Part shown: positions 55,048 through 64,000 of the stretch, piece after piece
Numbering within the stretch: position 1 is the first letter of the stretch
Layout: every line of letters starts with the position of its first letter
Source of the DNA: Flammulina velutipes
Taxonomy: Eukaryota; Basidiomycota; Agaricomycetes; Agaricales; Physalacriaceae
Reading direction: 5' to 3'
DNA length: 64,000 nt
Assembly (NCBI GenBank): GCA_011800155.1
Contig: CM022373.1
Coordinates: 930,001 to 994,000, forward strand
The notes under the pieces: model-generated
Database searches by the model: none
Told to the model about the DNA's origin: nothing
The model's input: only the letters and a program-made list of their open reading frames with translations
Made by a program: the position numbers and the translations under genes

Positions 55048-56129
55048 TCACAGTAGTTCATTGTTTAGCGTCTTTATCTCTGGATTATCAAGAACTTGGG
55101 CGTCTTGGAGCGAAGCGAGTTTAGGTTCATCGAGAAGATGCCCTGTCGACATTGACTTTATGCTCTGGAGGATAGGGGTAAGTAGATAAACGGACAGAGG
55201 ACTTGTAGATAGTACATCAGGTATATCCTCTTTGTACTCGGGGCGGTTGAATAACATGGCTCCCAAATCACTGGTAAATGCATCCTGGAAAAAGGTTAGG
55301 AAAGAGGTAGTAGCTAGATAAGACACTTGCGTCGAATATGCTCGACATCGGAGTATATTCCATCATCTGCTGCAGCTCATCAGTCAAGAGCTCAGTGGAC
55401 GTGTCATTGGTACCCCGTGTGTACGGCGTCACCGGATCTTTGGATAAAAATTAAGAGTGAGCGAAAGGGGAGGAGACAGTACACACATTGAAACCCAGCG
55501 TCCTCGCTCAACGTCTTGAGGATCGTCGCGTACTGCATATAGCCCAAAGGCTCGGTGGGAGAAATCTGCCAATCCTCGCCTTCAAGGTATTCCGCGCGAA
55601 GAATAGGGAGTTGGCTTGCTTCATCCCGTAGCTGAAGAGTAATACGTGTTGACGGTGGATGAACGGGATGAAGCAACTCTTCGATCGAGTGAACGTGTTT
55701 GAAAATGTCGTCTTGAAACGCCATATCGAGTAGCGAGGACAGAGCATCGGGACAGTGCAACTCCGAATCATGCTCCTCGACAACAAAATCGTTCAACTCT
55801 GAATAGTTGGCTTTGTAGTACTTGAGGAGCCGTACACGGAGCTGGACAAGGAGGCAGGGCGACGAAGGGATTTGGGGATTCGGAATGAGCTGGAACGTGT
55901 AGTCAGACCAGCAGAGGGATGGCGGCGCTTCGGTGACGGCAAAATCGGTTTTCTTGTTGTTCTTGAGGACCTTGTAGCGTTTAGCATGGAGAGTCGTGTC
56001 TTGAGGTTCGGAGTCGTGGTTCTGTAGTCGCAATGCATGGTGCATTTGGACGCGCATCCGCGTCGTGTGAAAGAGGGCAGTGTTTTCCGAGATGATGCGG
56101 GAAAGGATGATAGCGTCGTCAGTGGACAT
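55048..56129 (-). CDS. hypothetical protein, three exons
   Basis: Not recognised. Exons (minus) 55487-56129, 55331-55437 and 55048-55284 sum to 328 residues. The second intron (55285-55330) uses a GC donor in GAC/GCAAGT; the alternative GT donor two bases away leads to an immediate stop. The product is acidic and mostly helical: starts MSTDDAIILSRIISENTALF, continues MQMHHALRL-like, SLLDMAFQDDIFKHVHSIEEL, LQLRDEASQLPILRAEYLEG and ends QDAQVLDNPEIKTLNNELL. No signal peptide, membrane span or Cys pattern. The first exon alone is 214 codons of good composition, so it is very likely a real gene. Confidence 0.7.
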
Positions 56130-56928
56130 GTAATACTTCGCGCGCGCTACTGTTGAGAGGGTGGTGTGTTTGCAGAACCGATCAGAAGTTATGTATCCCT
56201 CAACAGCACGACGAGTTGTTTGGCTGACGGCGCATAGTACACGGCGTAAGACGTCAAATGTTGTTCGGACGTTCTGTTGAACGGTGCTGAGACAGGCAAA
56301 CTCCGAGCCAACGGGGCCCTCAGTGATGAGTGCGAGATAAAGAGCAAATTGACAGATAATCTCGACTGTGGAAAGTAAGTATGGTGCATGCGGGGGGCCC
56401 CTTGACCTCTTACTCTCAAGTTAGCCACTTGAAGTAAAAGGGAAAGGACTCGCCAAAGATGTGAGCCACCGAGCTCGACCCCTCCGAGATATACGAGATA
56501 TATGAGAACGAGCACGCATAGTACGCATAATATACACGACCAACAGGTCCTATCCACTAGATGAGACCGGAATGATTGTCCGGGACCGAACACGTCCGAA
56601 GGGATGCCACCATACACTTGACGAAGAGTCGAGGGAGATCAGTAGAGAATGACCAATTAGTGTTAAACTCCCACGGTGATACTTGCCTATCAACCTCCAT
56701 CGCGAATTCACCAAGTTACACCGTCCCCGCATATGGATCTTCTAGCCACTCAAAACGCAGGAGGACGACTGTCGACGTCAGCTGACCGCGTTTCAACGAG
56801 ACAAAGAGACCTCGAAGCTGGAACCCTTTATAAGAAAACGAAAACGTTTCCTTTCATCTTATAACCAACTACCATCATCATCTCCACATTACTATCAGCA
56901 ACCCAACAACCCAAGCGTCCTAGCCACT
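56130..56928 (+). other. intergenic region, promoter of the gag-like gene
   Basis: About 800 bp. tttataag at about 56827-56834 is a TATA-like element 95 nt before the next ATG, followed by an A/C-rich leader. A 142-codon minus frame (56189-56617) has a hydrophobic run but no other gene-like features. Confidence 0.45.
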
Positions 56929-59079
56929 ATGTCGAACAAACGCTCCAACGTCCCTAATGCCGGCGCTCCTGCTCCGACCCGAGTCACGAGAGCCTCCTCC
57001 CGCGACATTTCGAACGATAGGGTGAAAGAAACCCCCGCTAGCGCCGCTAAGAAGGCTAGGACCTCCCCCCAGCAGGATGGTGGATCCATCTCAGCTGCCG
57101 GATCACCCCAGCCAAAGGTAATAACAACCCTCATCTCACCGAAACTAAGCACTGACACTCTCCACCCAGACGAAGGCCAAGACGCTAGTCGTCAAAGGCG
57201 ATATCCCAGGAACCCCTACGCCATCTGAGACTGAAAGACAGACCGATGTCCCAGTTGCACGCGCGATCGTCAAAGCCATGGTCGATCAACAGGCCGTGAA
57301 AGGAACTCAAGTCGCATCCCCCACCCGAGGTTCCAGCACCCCGAAGAAAGTCAAAGCCAGCCACCCATCCCCCGAAGCGGAAGTCGTCTCGGACATCGCG
57401 AAGATCGTCGCCGACAAAGACGCTGAAAACCCTCCTTCCCCTTCGCAGCCCGACGTCAGCATTGCCGATGCTCAGAACCCTGCTAAAACAGCTGACGACA
57501 TCCAGACCCCAGTAGACGGCGACTACACGATGGAAGAGGACACTGAAGAGGCCGCCAGCGATGTTGAAGGCATGGCCACGGACCGCCTCGACAAAGGCAA
57601 AGGGAAGGAAACCCCCACAGTAACGGTGGTCGATGACTTCGGTGACCAGCTCGAGATGGACGTCGCCACCAGGATCTCGATCGACGAAGGCGTCACTCAT
57701 GCTTCGTCGCGTGAAAGGAAAGCGATCAGAGAGGAGTTCCTCATCAAGAGCACGGAAGATGAGGAGCAGGAAATCGAAGAAGGGAAAGTGCGCACCCTGG
57801 AAGGGAAAGAGTACAACGTCTGGGAAGGTGCGTCGTCGTCCAGTTCCAAAAACTTATTATTAACAACCTCTCCTTAGTCGACGACAAGGATCGAGAAACC
57901 GCGAAACCCAAGACCCTGTCAAGAATGGCGGAAGCCTTCTACGAGGAAGCCGATGTCGTGATGACTGACAACGCACAGAGTCAAATGAAGACACTCCGTC
58001 TTAATGGCCTCATCGTCGTTCCCGCTGGAACATTCCCCACCCCGGAAATCCCTCACAACGCCCACTGCTTCAATATCAGCGCCCTCGACCGAGCACACTT
58101 CATCTCACGAGACGACCGCTTTGCACTCCTGATCGTCGCCCTCCGTCACCTCTACGATGTATCTTGCCTTGGCGCAACCACCGGCGCTCTCAGCTGGATC
58201 CTCGAGCAGCTCGGCATGAAGGATAGAGGTGTCATCAAGCTGAGAGGTCTTAACCCAGCATCGGACACCAAGAAACCCCTCGTCCAAGGCGTCATCATCT
58301 TCGGACTGAACGAGGAACAGTACAACTACCTGCTCGACAACCCCTTCCTCCTCCGAGAGGACAAGAAGTATCAAAGCTTCTTCGTCCATGACTTCATGGG
58401 CTACATCCCTAAGTTCGTCGCATGCATCATGAACCTCCAAGTCACGGACTCTGAGGAAGGCCACAACGTAGCGCTGGCGGTCTGTGCATATGCTGTTCGC
58501 AACAGTACATCCATCATCTCCTTCCTCTCGGCACACGAAAACGAATTCCCAGGCCAGACTCTGTACGGGGTCCTGGAAAGTGTCATCCTTTCTCTCAAGA
58601 CTCGAATTTTCTTCATGGCTGGCGGAAATGGATCCCAAGACCGGTACATCACTCACCTCTATGCGACGCCCCCGTTCACGTCCCCCCGTCTCTACGTACC
58701 CTGGCGCAACGCCTTCCGAGCAATCACATACGTCATGAAGGACATGGAGGGAGGCATTGGGAAGGCCTCCACAGTGGATCATATGTGTCGCACATGCAGC
58801 GCGATCGACCATCCCCAGGGCTACTGCCCCTTCGTCACAAACTCCATCTCACCCTACTACGAACCCCCTCGCACTGACCGTCGCGACACTCGGAGCAGCA
58901 CCAAAGTAGAGGAAGTCCAAGATGTGGAGGAAGGCTCCTCCGCCATGGCCCGCGCTTTTGCCATGGAACCTAGCTCCTCCCAGGTCACGATCGACGAGTT
59001 GAGGAACCAAGCAGCGGGCAACAAGAGGAAGAACAACGGCAAAGGAGGTGATGCTCGCCGCCCTCGCAACAAGTACTAG
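56929..59079 (+). CDS. gag-like protein with CCHC zinc knuckle, intron-containing
   Basis: Probably a retroelement ORF1 or a gene derived from one. Exons 56929-57117, 57170-57827 and 57878-59079 sum to 682 residues; both introns are canonical GT-AG of 50-52 nt and the unspliced frames stop. The first 330 residues are low-complexity, rich in Ala, Pro, Ser, Asp, Glu and Lys. A folded part (about 330-580) includes HNAHCFNISALDRAHFISRD, LNEEQYNYLLDNPFLLRED and SPRLYVPWRNAFRAITYVM. Then comes CRTCSAIDHPQGYC, an exact C-x2-C-x4-H-x4-C knuckle of gag proteins. The tail is basic (NKRKNNGKGGDARRPRNK). Its own TATA-type promoter and introns are odd for a LINE ORF1, since reverse transcription of a spliced RNA would lose them. 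Confidence 0.78.
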
Positions 59080-59346
59080 GCGCATTCGGACTATAGGCGC
59101 GGAACGTCCTCTACTCAATACTTATCCGACATTTACATTCATATCCCGATTGCTCATCACTATGCACACTCCCCTATATGATATGCACCTCTTTATGCCT
59201 TTCGCTTTATGTTCCCCTTTCACAGTGGACTGTTGTACTATCGTTATACCAGGGTGATGGATGTAGTAACATCTTAGACAGTTTGCTTTAATTATATTAC
59301 CCTTGGTCTCATCTGAACTACGTCCCACCAGCACCTCCGAAAAAGA

Positions 59347-59838
59347 ATGGCTCGCCACCAACGTGACCGACGCACCAAGAAACAGGCGAAAGCAGCAGCG
59401 ACATGGACACTAGGCGCACTAGTAGTCCCTCCAGCGTTCATCCACGACACAGCGCAGCGGGGTCAGAACGCACCCGCAGTATACTTCCAACCCCCAACTA
59501 CGAGCGCCACTCGGCGGCTCCCGAGGAAACATAGACGGGGCAGGAAAACCAATGCGAAAATCAAGGAAACAAGAAAGAGGGATGAGATACTATCAAGAGC
59601 CATTCCTGGAGACCCTACAACGAGGAAACAGTTAACAACAGAGGAGGTATTCACCGACACCACACCAGCGCCACTTGACAGTGATGAAATCCGAGGATCC
59701 AGAGACGTCCGGAGAAGACGCAGGGCTTCGGACAGTCGGATACAGCGGAGAACGAAAACACGGAATAGGAAGGACATGGAAGATATGGACTCTATGCTGA
59801 AAGGAATCCGAGAACGGGCTTACCCCCAGCTAGAATAG
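59347..59838 (+). CDS. short basic ORF between gag-like gene and LINE ORF2
   Basis: Not recognised. A 163-codon frame, very rich in Arg, Lys and Thr (RRLPRKHRRGRKTNAKIKE, DVRRRRRASDSRIQRRTKTR), with a slightly hydrophobic patch near the N-terminus (TWTLGALVVPPAF). It ends 29 nt before the ORF2 ATG. Its strong positive charge would suit RNA binding, as ORF1-type proteins do, but it could also be the 5' part of ORF2 separated by a stop. It has no introns, unlike the gag-like gene before it. Confidence 0.5.
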   Translation: MARHQRDRRTKKQAKAAATWTLGALVVPPAFIHDTAQRGQNAPAVYFQPPTTSATRRLPRKHRRGRKTNAKIKETRKRDEILSRAIPGDPTTRKQLTTEEVFTDTTPAPLDSDEIRGSRDVRRRRRASDSRIQRRTKTRNRKDMEDMDSMLKGIRERAYPQLE

Positions 59839-59867
59839 TCATAGCTATAGACTATACCACTTTAATA

Positions 59868-62800
59868 ATGGACACATCAATCATTAGCGACAGTAATAAT
59901 GATACGGCGACCTCCAACGCTGGTCCCGGGCTCTCTCAACGACGTGGCGCTGGCCGACCTACAGCCATACGTGCGGGAGAAGGGAGAGAGTTCTTGAGTA
60001 GGCAACACCGGATGCGTAGACAACGCCGCAGGGATGATGGCCTCGCCCCCCCGACCTCTACAGCCTCGGGGAGACCTGAGGACGAGGTAGGGATGCGTTT
60101 GAGCGCTAACCCAGTAAACAGACCTACGCGAAATCAAACCAGTCCTCCGAGCGGCAATAGAACGACTGGCAAAAAGAACACTAAAGCACACATCAAAGTT
60201 ATGTCTCTAAATATAAAGGGAAGACATACAACGGGTCCGAATGGTATCCACATTGAAAAAGCAGCGCAGATTCTGCCGATGATGATGAAGAAGAAAATTG
60301 GTGTTCTAGCACTGATGGAAACACACTACAACGCAGACTACGTTGCAGAAATCATAGCAAGATATGGAGACAAGTTACATGTAGAATATACCTCTATGCC
60401 AGGACGTCAGGCTTCGACAAAGGCAGGAGTAGCAATAGTAATTTACAAACCATTCATTCAGAACGTTGCAGCCATAAAGAGCAAAGTGGTAATCCAGGGA
60501 CGTGGGATAGTAGTAGCAATACCGTGGCACGGAGGCGACATCCTGAAAGTGTATGCCGCATACGCGCCAAATGAAGCAGACAAGAACCAGCTATTCTGGT
60601 TGGAATCGAAACAGTTCTTCCACGATAACCGAGGATGGCGGCCCGACATGTGTTGCAGCGATACGAATCTAGTGACAGACTCGATCGATAGACTACCAGC
60701 ACACGAAGATGATAGTGAGGCAGTACAGGCTCTCGAAGACTTTCTAGACGACCTGAACCTGATCGACGGGTGGCGGCGGGAGAACCCCGGAATCAAAGCA
60801 TATACGTATACTCAATACCTAGACTGCCCAAGTCATTCGCGAATAGATAAAATATACGTGAAAGAAAATAGATACCTCCAGTGTAGAGGTTGGGGAATCC
60901 AGATGACGGCTGAAGATGGGCTCCCCTCAGATCATAAAGGAGTAATCTGCGAAATCACAACAGATGCGGCACCAGAACATGGCCGCGGACGCTACACGAT
61001 TCCACAATACATTGTGGAAAAAGGAAATATGACGGAGATGATCAATACCACTGGCCTGAAACTGGAGTCAGATATGCGGAACGTAGTAGCGGAACATCGT
61101 ACGGTTTCTGCAAATCCACAAACACTCTGGCACCACTGGAAAAAGGACACAGCCGTTACGTTGAGAGAAGAAGCCAAGAGACGTACCCCCAAAATGAAAG
61201 GGAAGCTAAAGGACCTGGAGGAGAAACTAGCCAGAGTCGTGAACGATCGCCAAATGTCAGAACAAGAACGAATGATAAAGTCCGCGACGATCCAAAACGA
61301 GATGTTAAAGCTAGGAGGAGAAATATGGAAAGGTTCAAAAGACACTGCTCGGGCTAACCAGGCGCTCCTGAGCGAGACAAATGGCTCGTACTTTACAAAA
61401 ATGGTTAAGGAGTCAAAAACGAGAGAACCGATCATGCGTTTGCGAAAACCAGGGGTGACGCAGAATGAATACGAAAAGAGCTCCAGGAATATGGCGAACA
61501 TGATGAGGACATTCCACGACGACCTACAAAAGAAAGAGATAAATTTAGACGGAGAAGTGAGAGAAGCGGACATACAAAAGGTCCTAGCCTCCGAAGGCAG
61601 AAAGCTGTCAGAAGAACAGAGCCAACCCTTAGCACAGATGATACAACGAGAAGAAGTAGAAGAAGCGATAGACCAGTCAAAAAATAGCTCTGGAGCTGGT
61701 GACGACGGACGCCAATACGAGTTTTATAAGTACCATGCAAAGCGGTGGAAAGATGCAGCGAAGAAAGGCGAAGAGGACCAAGTCTTCGACATTATTGGAA
61801 CACTGACACTAGTGTTCAATGATATAGAAAGAAATGGAATGGTGGAAGGCCTTACATTTGCGGAAGGCTGGATGTGCCCATTATACAAGAAGAAAGACCG
61901 GGCGGAGATGGCAAACTACAGACCCATCACCCTGCTTAACACAGATATGAAGCTACTAACGAAAGCACTGAGCGTGAAACTAGCTGAAGCCGCAATACAT
62001 ATCATTCACGAAGACCAAGCTGGTTTCGTCAAAGGCCGTAGTATCATAGACCAGATCAAGCTCGCCCGGACCGTAATCTACCACGCGGATGCCGTGGATC
62101 AAAACGGCATGATAATCTTACTGGATCAGGAAAAAGCTTACGATAAGATAATGCACGACTACCTGTGGCGCTCCATGGAAGCAATGAATATCCCTGAACA
62201 GTTCATCAGAACGGTACGCTCGCTATACAGTGATGCACATACATATGTCATTTTAAACGGGGAAAAGAGCACTAGATTTAAGGTGACGAGGGGGGTACGG
62301 CAAGGAGATCCCCTATCTTGCCTGCTCTTCAACATAGCGATAGAACCCCTAGCGAACATGTTAAGGAACTCAGGTCTAAAAGGATACAAAATAAATGGAT
62401 TAAAGGAACGACTAATTGTAACCCTTTTCGCTGACGATACTACCATATATCTAGACGAAAACGACAAATTCTCAGATCTCAAGGAAATACTCGACACATG
62501 GTGCTCCGCATCTGGCGCCAAATTCAACATTGACAAAACAGAAATACTCCCGATTGGATCAGTCGCACACCGCCAACGAGTGCTGAACGAAAGAAGAACA
62601 GGTGAAACAAATACTATCCCGGAAGGTTTGCATACAGTCGAAGACGGCGAGTCAGCCCGTTCGCTAGGCTCCTACATAGGGAATGAACTTGACCCCACAG
62701 TCCCGTGGGGAAAGGTATACGAAGGGACAAAAGAAATCCTCAAGCGCATCACGAAACTACATCCAACCCACGCCGGGAAGAGAATAGGTGCCCAGACCTA

Positions 62801-64000
62801 CGGGGTGTCGAGAACACAGTACCTCACCATGGCAGAAGGGATGCCAAGCTCAACTGAGAAGAAATTCGACAAACTATTTCGAGACTTCTTTTGGGACCAC
62901 AAAGGTGCGAGAGTCAATAAGGAGACACTACGCATGCCATTGGACAAAGGAGGACAAAACCTAGTCAACATCAAGCTGAGGAATGATGCGATCCACTTGG
63001 TACACTTACGGAAATTCCTTGGGGCAGCCGGAGACGTACCTAAATGGGCGACAGTTGTCCGCGAAATACTGAGAACTAGAGCACTAAGCACATTCCAACA
63101 TGTAGGCAAAGACGTTCTGGAAGATGTGTTCACGCAAGACTGGGATGCGAACAAGATCAGTCTACCACCGGACATAAAAAGAATGTTGAAGGTAGGGAAA
63201 GAGTACGACGTACATATGGACGCCTTGTCAGTACCGCCCGAAATCCAGAAGGCGCTACCGATATTCCTCCACCAAGGACGAAACCCTGAGAAAAGGAATG
63301 AAGTTAACTCAGCGGCGTGCATTTGCCTGCGGAATAGGCATAACCTCCGGACAGTCGGAGAAGCGCTAGTGATAGCGGAAAGGATAGAATCAGATGAACA
63401 CATCGAATCAGTAATGTGTGTTTGTCAGGACTGCATAGACGATAGGGAAGGTAAAGGGTGCGAAAACCCCCACAGATGTGTTAGACAGGCAAAGAGATTG
63501 CTGGATGCACTAGAGCCGAAATGGGACCCAAGGAAGTACTCGCCAAACGAGACAATGACTAACCCGGAAGACGGAGAGGGAACAACGTTCGTGAAGAAAG
63601 GCTCTGAAGTGAAAGACATAGGAGACCTTTACAGAGTCTTCACGGGACATAAACGACATGCGCTAAACTTCACAGCTAGTGAGAACGTACCGGCACCGAA
63701 CAACTCGCAGACAGTATTCATAGCCACAGAAAGAAATGACAAAGGCGTGTATGGCGTCGGTGTATGGTTGCGTTCCAATGATCCAAGAAACGCCTCCATA
63801 ATACCCCCCGCACACGTAGACGGAGATTTCCAACTAAACCTACTCGCGATCCAGAGGGTATTGGAACTGATGCCGTCCACAACAGAACTGACAATCAGGC
63901 TATCATCGAAGGCAACAATAAGGAAGTTAACATCTCAACTTGAGGTCAACGAGAGTTTGAATTGGCCGGAACTGAGTGTTGAGGAGAAAGAGTTAGCATA
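59868..64000 (+). CDS. LINE ORF2: endonuclease and reverse transcriptase (3' truncated by window)
   Basis: Makes the nick and copies the element RNA into genomic DNA. The frame is open from 59868 to the window end, 1,377 codons without a stop. The N-terminus (1-105) is Arg-rich. The endonuclease domain (about 108-360) shows VMSLNIKG, LALMETHYN, a DTN where most have GDFN, SRIDKIYV and LPSDHKG. The reverse transcriptase (about 640-900) shows PLYKKKDRAEMANYRPITLL, AGFVKGRSIIDQ, LLDQEKAYDKI, GVRQGDPLSCLLFN and LFADDTTIYL (catalytic Asp pair near 855). A Cys-rich finger near 1180-1205 (CVCQDC...CENPHRC) and the start of an RNase-H-like domain (VFIATERNDKGVYGVGVWL) follow. The order fits fungal Tad1/L1-like elements. 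Confidence 0.92.
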   Translation, partial: MDTSIISDSNNDTATSNAGPGLSQRRGAGRPTAIRAGEGREFLSRQHRMRRQRRRDDGLAPPTSTASGRPEDEVGMRLSANPVNRPTRNQTSPPSGNRTTGKKNTKAHIKVMSLNIKGRHTTGPNGIHIEKAAQILPMMMKKKIGVLALMETHYNADYVAEIIARYGDKLHVEYTSMPGRQASTKAGVAIVIYKPFIQNVAAIKSKVVIQGRGIVVAIPWHGGDILKVYAAYAPNEADKNQLFWLESKQFFHDNRGWRPDMCCSDTNLVTDSIDRLPAHEDDSEAVQALEDFLDDLNLIDGWRRENPGIKAYTYTQYLDCPSHSRIDKIYVKENRYLQCRGWGIQMTAEDGLPSDHKGVICEITTDAAPEHGRGRYTIPQYIVEKGNMTEMINTTGLKLESDMRNVVAEHRTVSANPQTLWHHWKKDTAVTLREEAKRRTPKMKGKLKDLEEKLARVVNDRQMSEQERMIKSATIQNEMLKLGGEIWKGSKDTARANQALLSETNGSYFTKMVKESKTREPIMRLRKPGVTQNEYEKSSRNMANMMRTFHDDLQKKEINLDGEVREADIQKVLASEGRKLSEEQSQPLAQMIQREEVEEAIDQSKNSSGAGDDGRQYEFYKYHAKRWKDAAKKGEEDQVFDIIGTLTLVFNDIERNGMVEGLTFAEGWMCPLYKKKDRAEMANYRPITLLNTDMKLLTKALSVKLAEAAIHIIHEDQAGFVKGRSIIDQIKLARTVIYHADAVDQNGMIILLDQEKAYDKIMHDYLWRSMEAMNIPEQFIRTVRSLYSDAHTYVILNGEKSTRFKVTRGVRQGDPLSCLLFNIAIEPLANMLRNSGLKGYKINGLKERLIVTLFADDTTIYLDENDKFSDLKEILDTWCSASGAKFNIDKTEILPIGSVAHRQRVLNERRTGETNTIPEGLHTVEDGESARSLGSYIGNELDPTVPWGKVYEGTKEILKRITKLHPTHAGKRIGAQTYGVSRTQYLTMAEGMPSSTEKKFDKLFRDFFWDHKGARVNKETLRMPLDKGGQNLVNIKLRNDAIHLVHLRKFLGAAGDVPKWATVVREILRTRALSTFQHVGKDVLEDVFTQDWDANKISLPPDIKRMLKVGKEYDVHMDALSVPPEIQKALPIFLHQGRNPEKRNEVNSAACICLRNRHNLRTVGEALVIAERIESDEHIESVMCVCQDCIDDREGKGCENPHRCVRQAKRLLDALEPKWDPRKYSPNETMTNPEDGEGTTFVKKGSEVKDIGDLYRVFTGHKRHALNFTASENVPAPNNSQTVFIATERNDKGVYGVGVWLRSNDPRNASIIPPAHVDGDFQLNLLAIQRVLELMPSTTELTIRLSSKATIRKLTSQLEVNESLNWPELSVEEKELA

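Larger units (their letters stand above)
56929..64000 (+). mobile_element. non-LTR retrotransposon (LINE), 3' end outside the window; left limit uncertain
   Basis: The order gag-like gene, short basic ORF, then endonuclease-reverse transcriptase ORF2 is that of a LINE. The certain part is the ORF2 from 59868. Whether the spliced gag-like gene belongs to it is open. No target-site duplication or poly(A) tail can be seen because the 3' end is beyond the window. The long open ORF2 indicates a young copy. Confidence 0.7.

Noticed and set aside
56189..56617. 142-codon minus-strand frame with a membrane-like segment
   Set aside because: Lies in promoter-like sequence, no conserved motif, and no exons to join.
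1..64000. CRISPR arrays, bacterial operons, ribosome binding sites, replication origins
   Set aside because: The window is fungal nuclear DNA; no regular repeat-spacer array was seen and bacterial signals do not apply.

Overview
The window is nuclear DNA of a filamentous fungus, most likely an Agaricomycete (mushroom-forming basidiomycete). Genes are packed on both strands, are cut by many 45-60 nt introns, and include families typical of that group: laccase, a kinase-like family with an HGD/DFD signature, F-box proteins and a Zn2Cys6 regulator. The species cannot be named from the sequence alone. Gene models below were built by hand-joining GT-AG (and a few GC-AG) introns so that the reading frame stays open. 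Exon sums that divide by three and match usual family lengths are the main support.

Layout. 1-6 kb: end of a kinase-like gene, a mitochondrial hydroxyacid-oxoacid transhydrogenase, a small unknown gene and a Zn2Cys6 regulator. 7-14 kb: two members (A, B) of a small signal-peptide-bearing, kinase-like family, around an EXPERA/TMEM97-like membrane protein and a serine-rich unknown protein. 14-19 kb: a TBC-domain Rab GAP, ribosomal protein eL43 and a mitochondrial J-protein. 19.8-25.7 kb: a 17-exon laccase whose sixth intron holds a 3,489-bp Tc1/mariner-type element with perfect 209-bp terminal inverted repeats. The element carries a transposase and a second, five-exon gene. 26.2-27.1 kb: the third kinase-like copy (C).

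27.7-50 kb is a dense housekeeping block: a short-chain dehydrogenase, SOF1 (ribosome biogenesis), an unknown gene, an F-box protein, MET2, PAF1 and TRM82 (divergent, 63 bp apart), a cyclin, PRO2, ATG17, a NASP-type histone chaperone, palC and an F-box-like protein. 51-56 kb: an unknown gene, an intron-containing tRNA-Leu(CAA), the GPI de-N-acetylase PIG-L/GPI12 and another unknown gene. From 56.9 kb to the right edge lies retroelement-like sequence: a spliced gag-like gene with a CCHC knuckle, a short basic ORF, and a non-LTR retrotransposon ORF2 (endonuclease, reverse transcriptase, C-rich finger, start of an RNase-H-like domain) that runs off the window.

The most unusual items are the two-gene Tc1/mariner element in the laccase intron, the three secreted kinase-like paralogs, and the intron-bearing gag-like gene next to the LINE. 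A 9-mer, TGTGGCGCA, also recurs far more often than expected.
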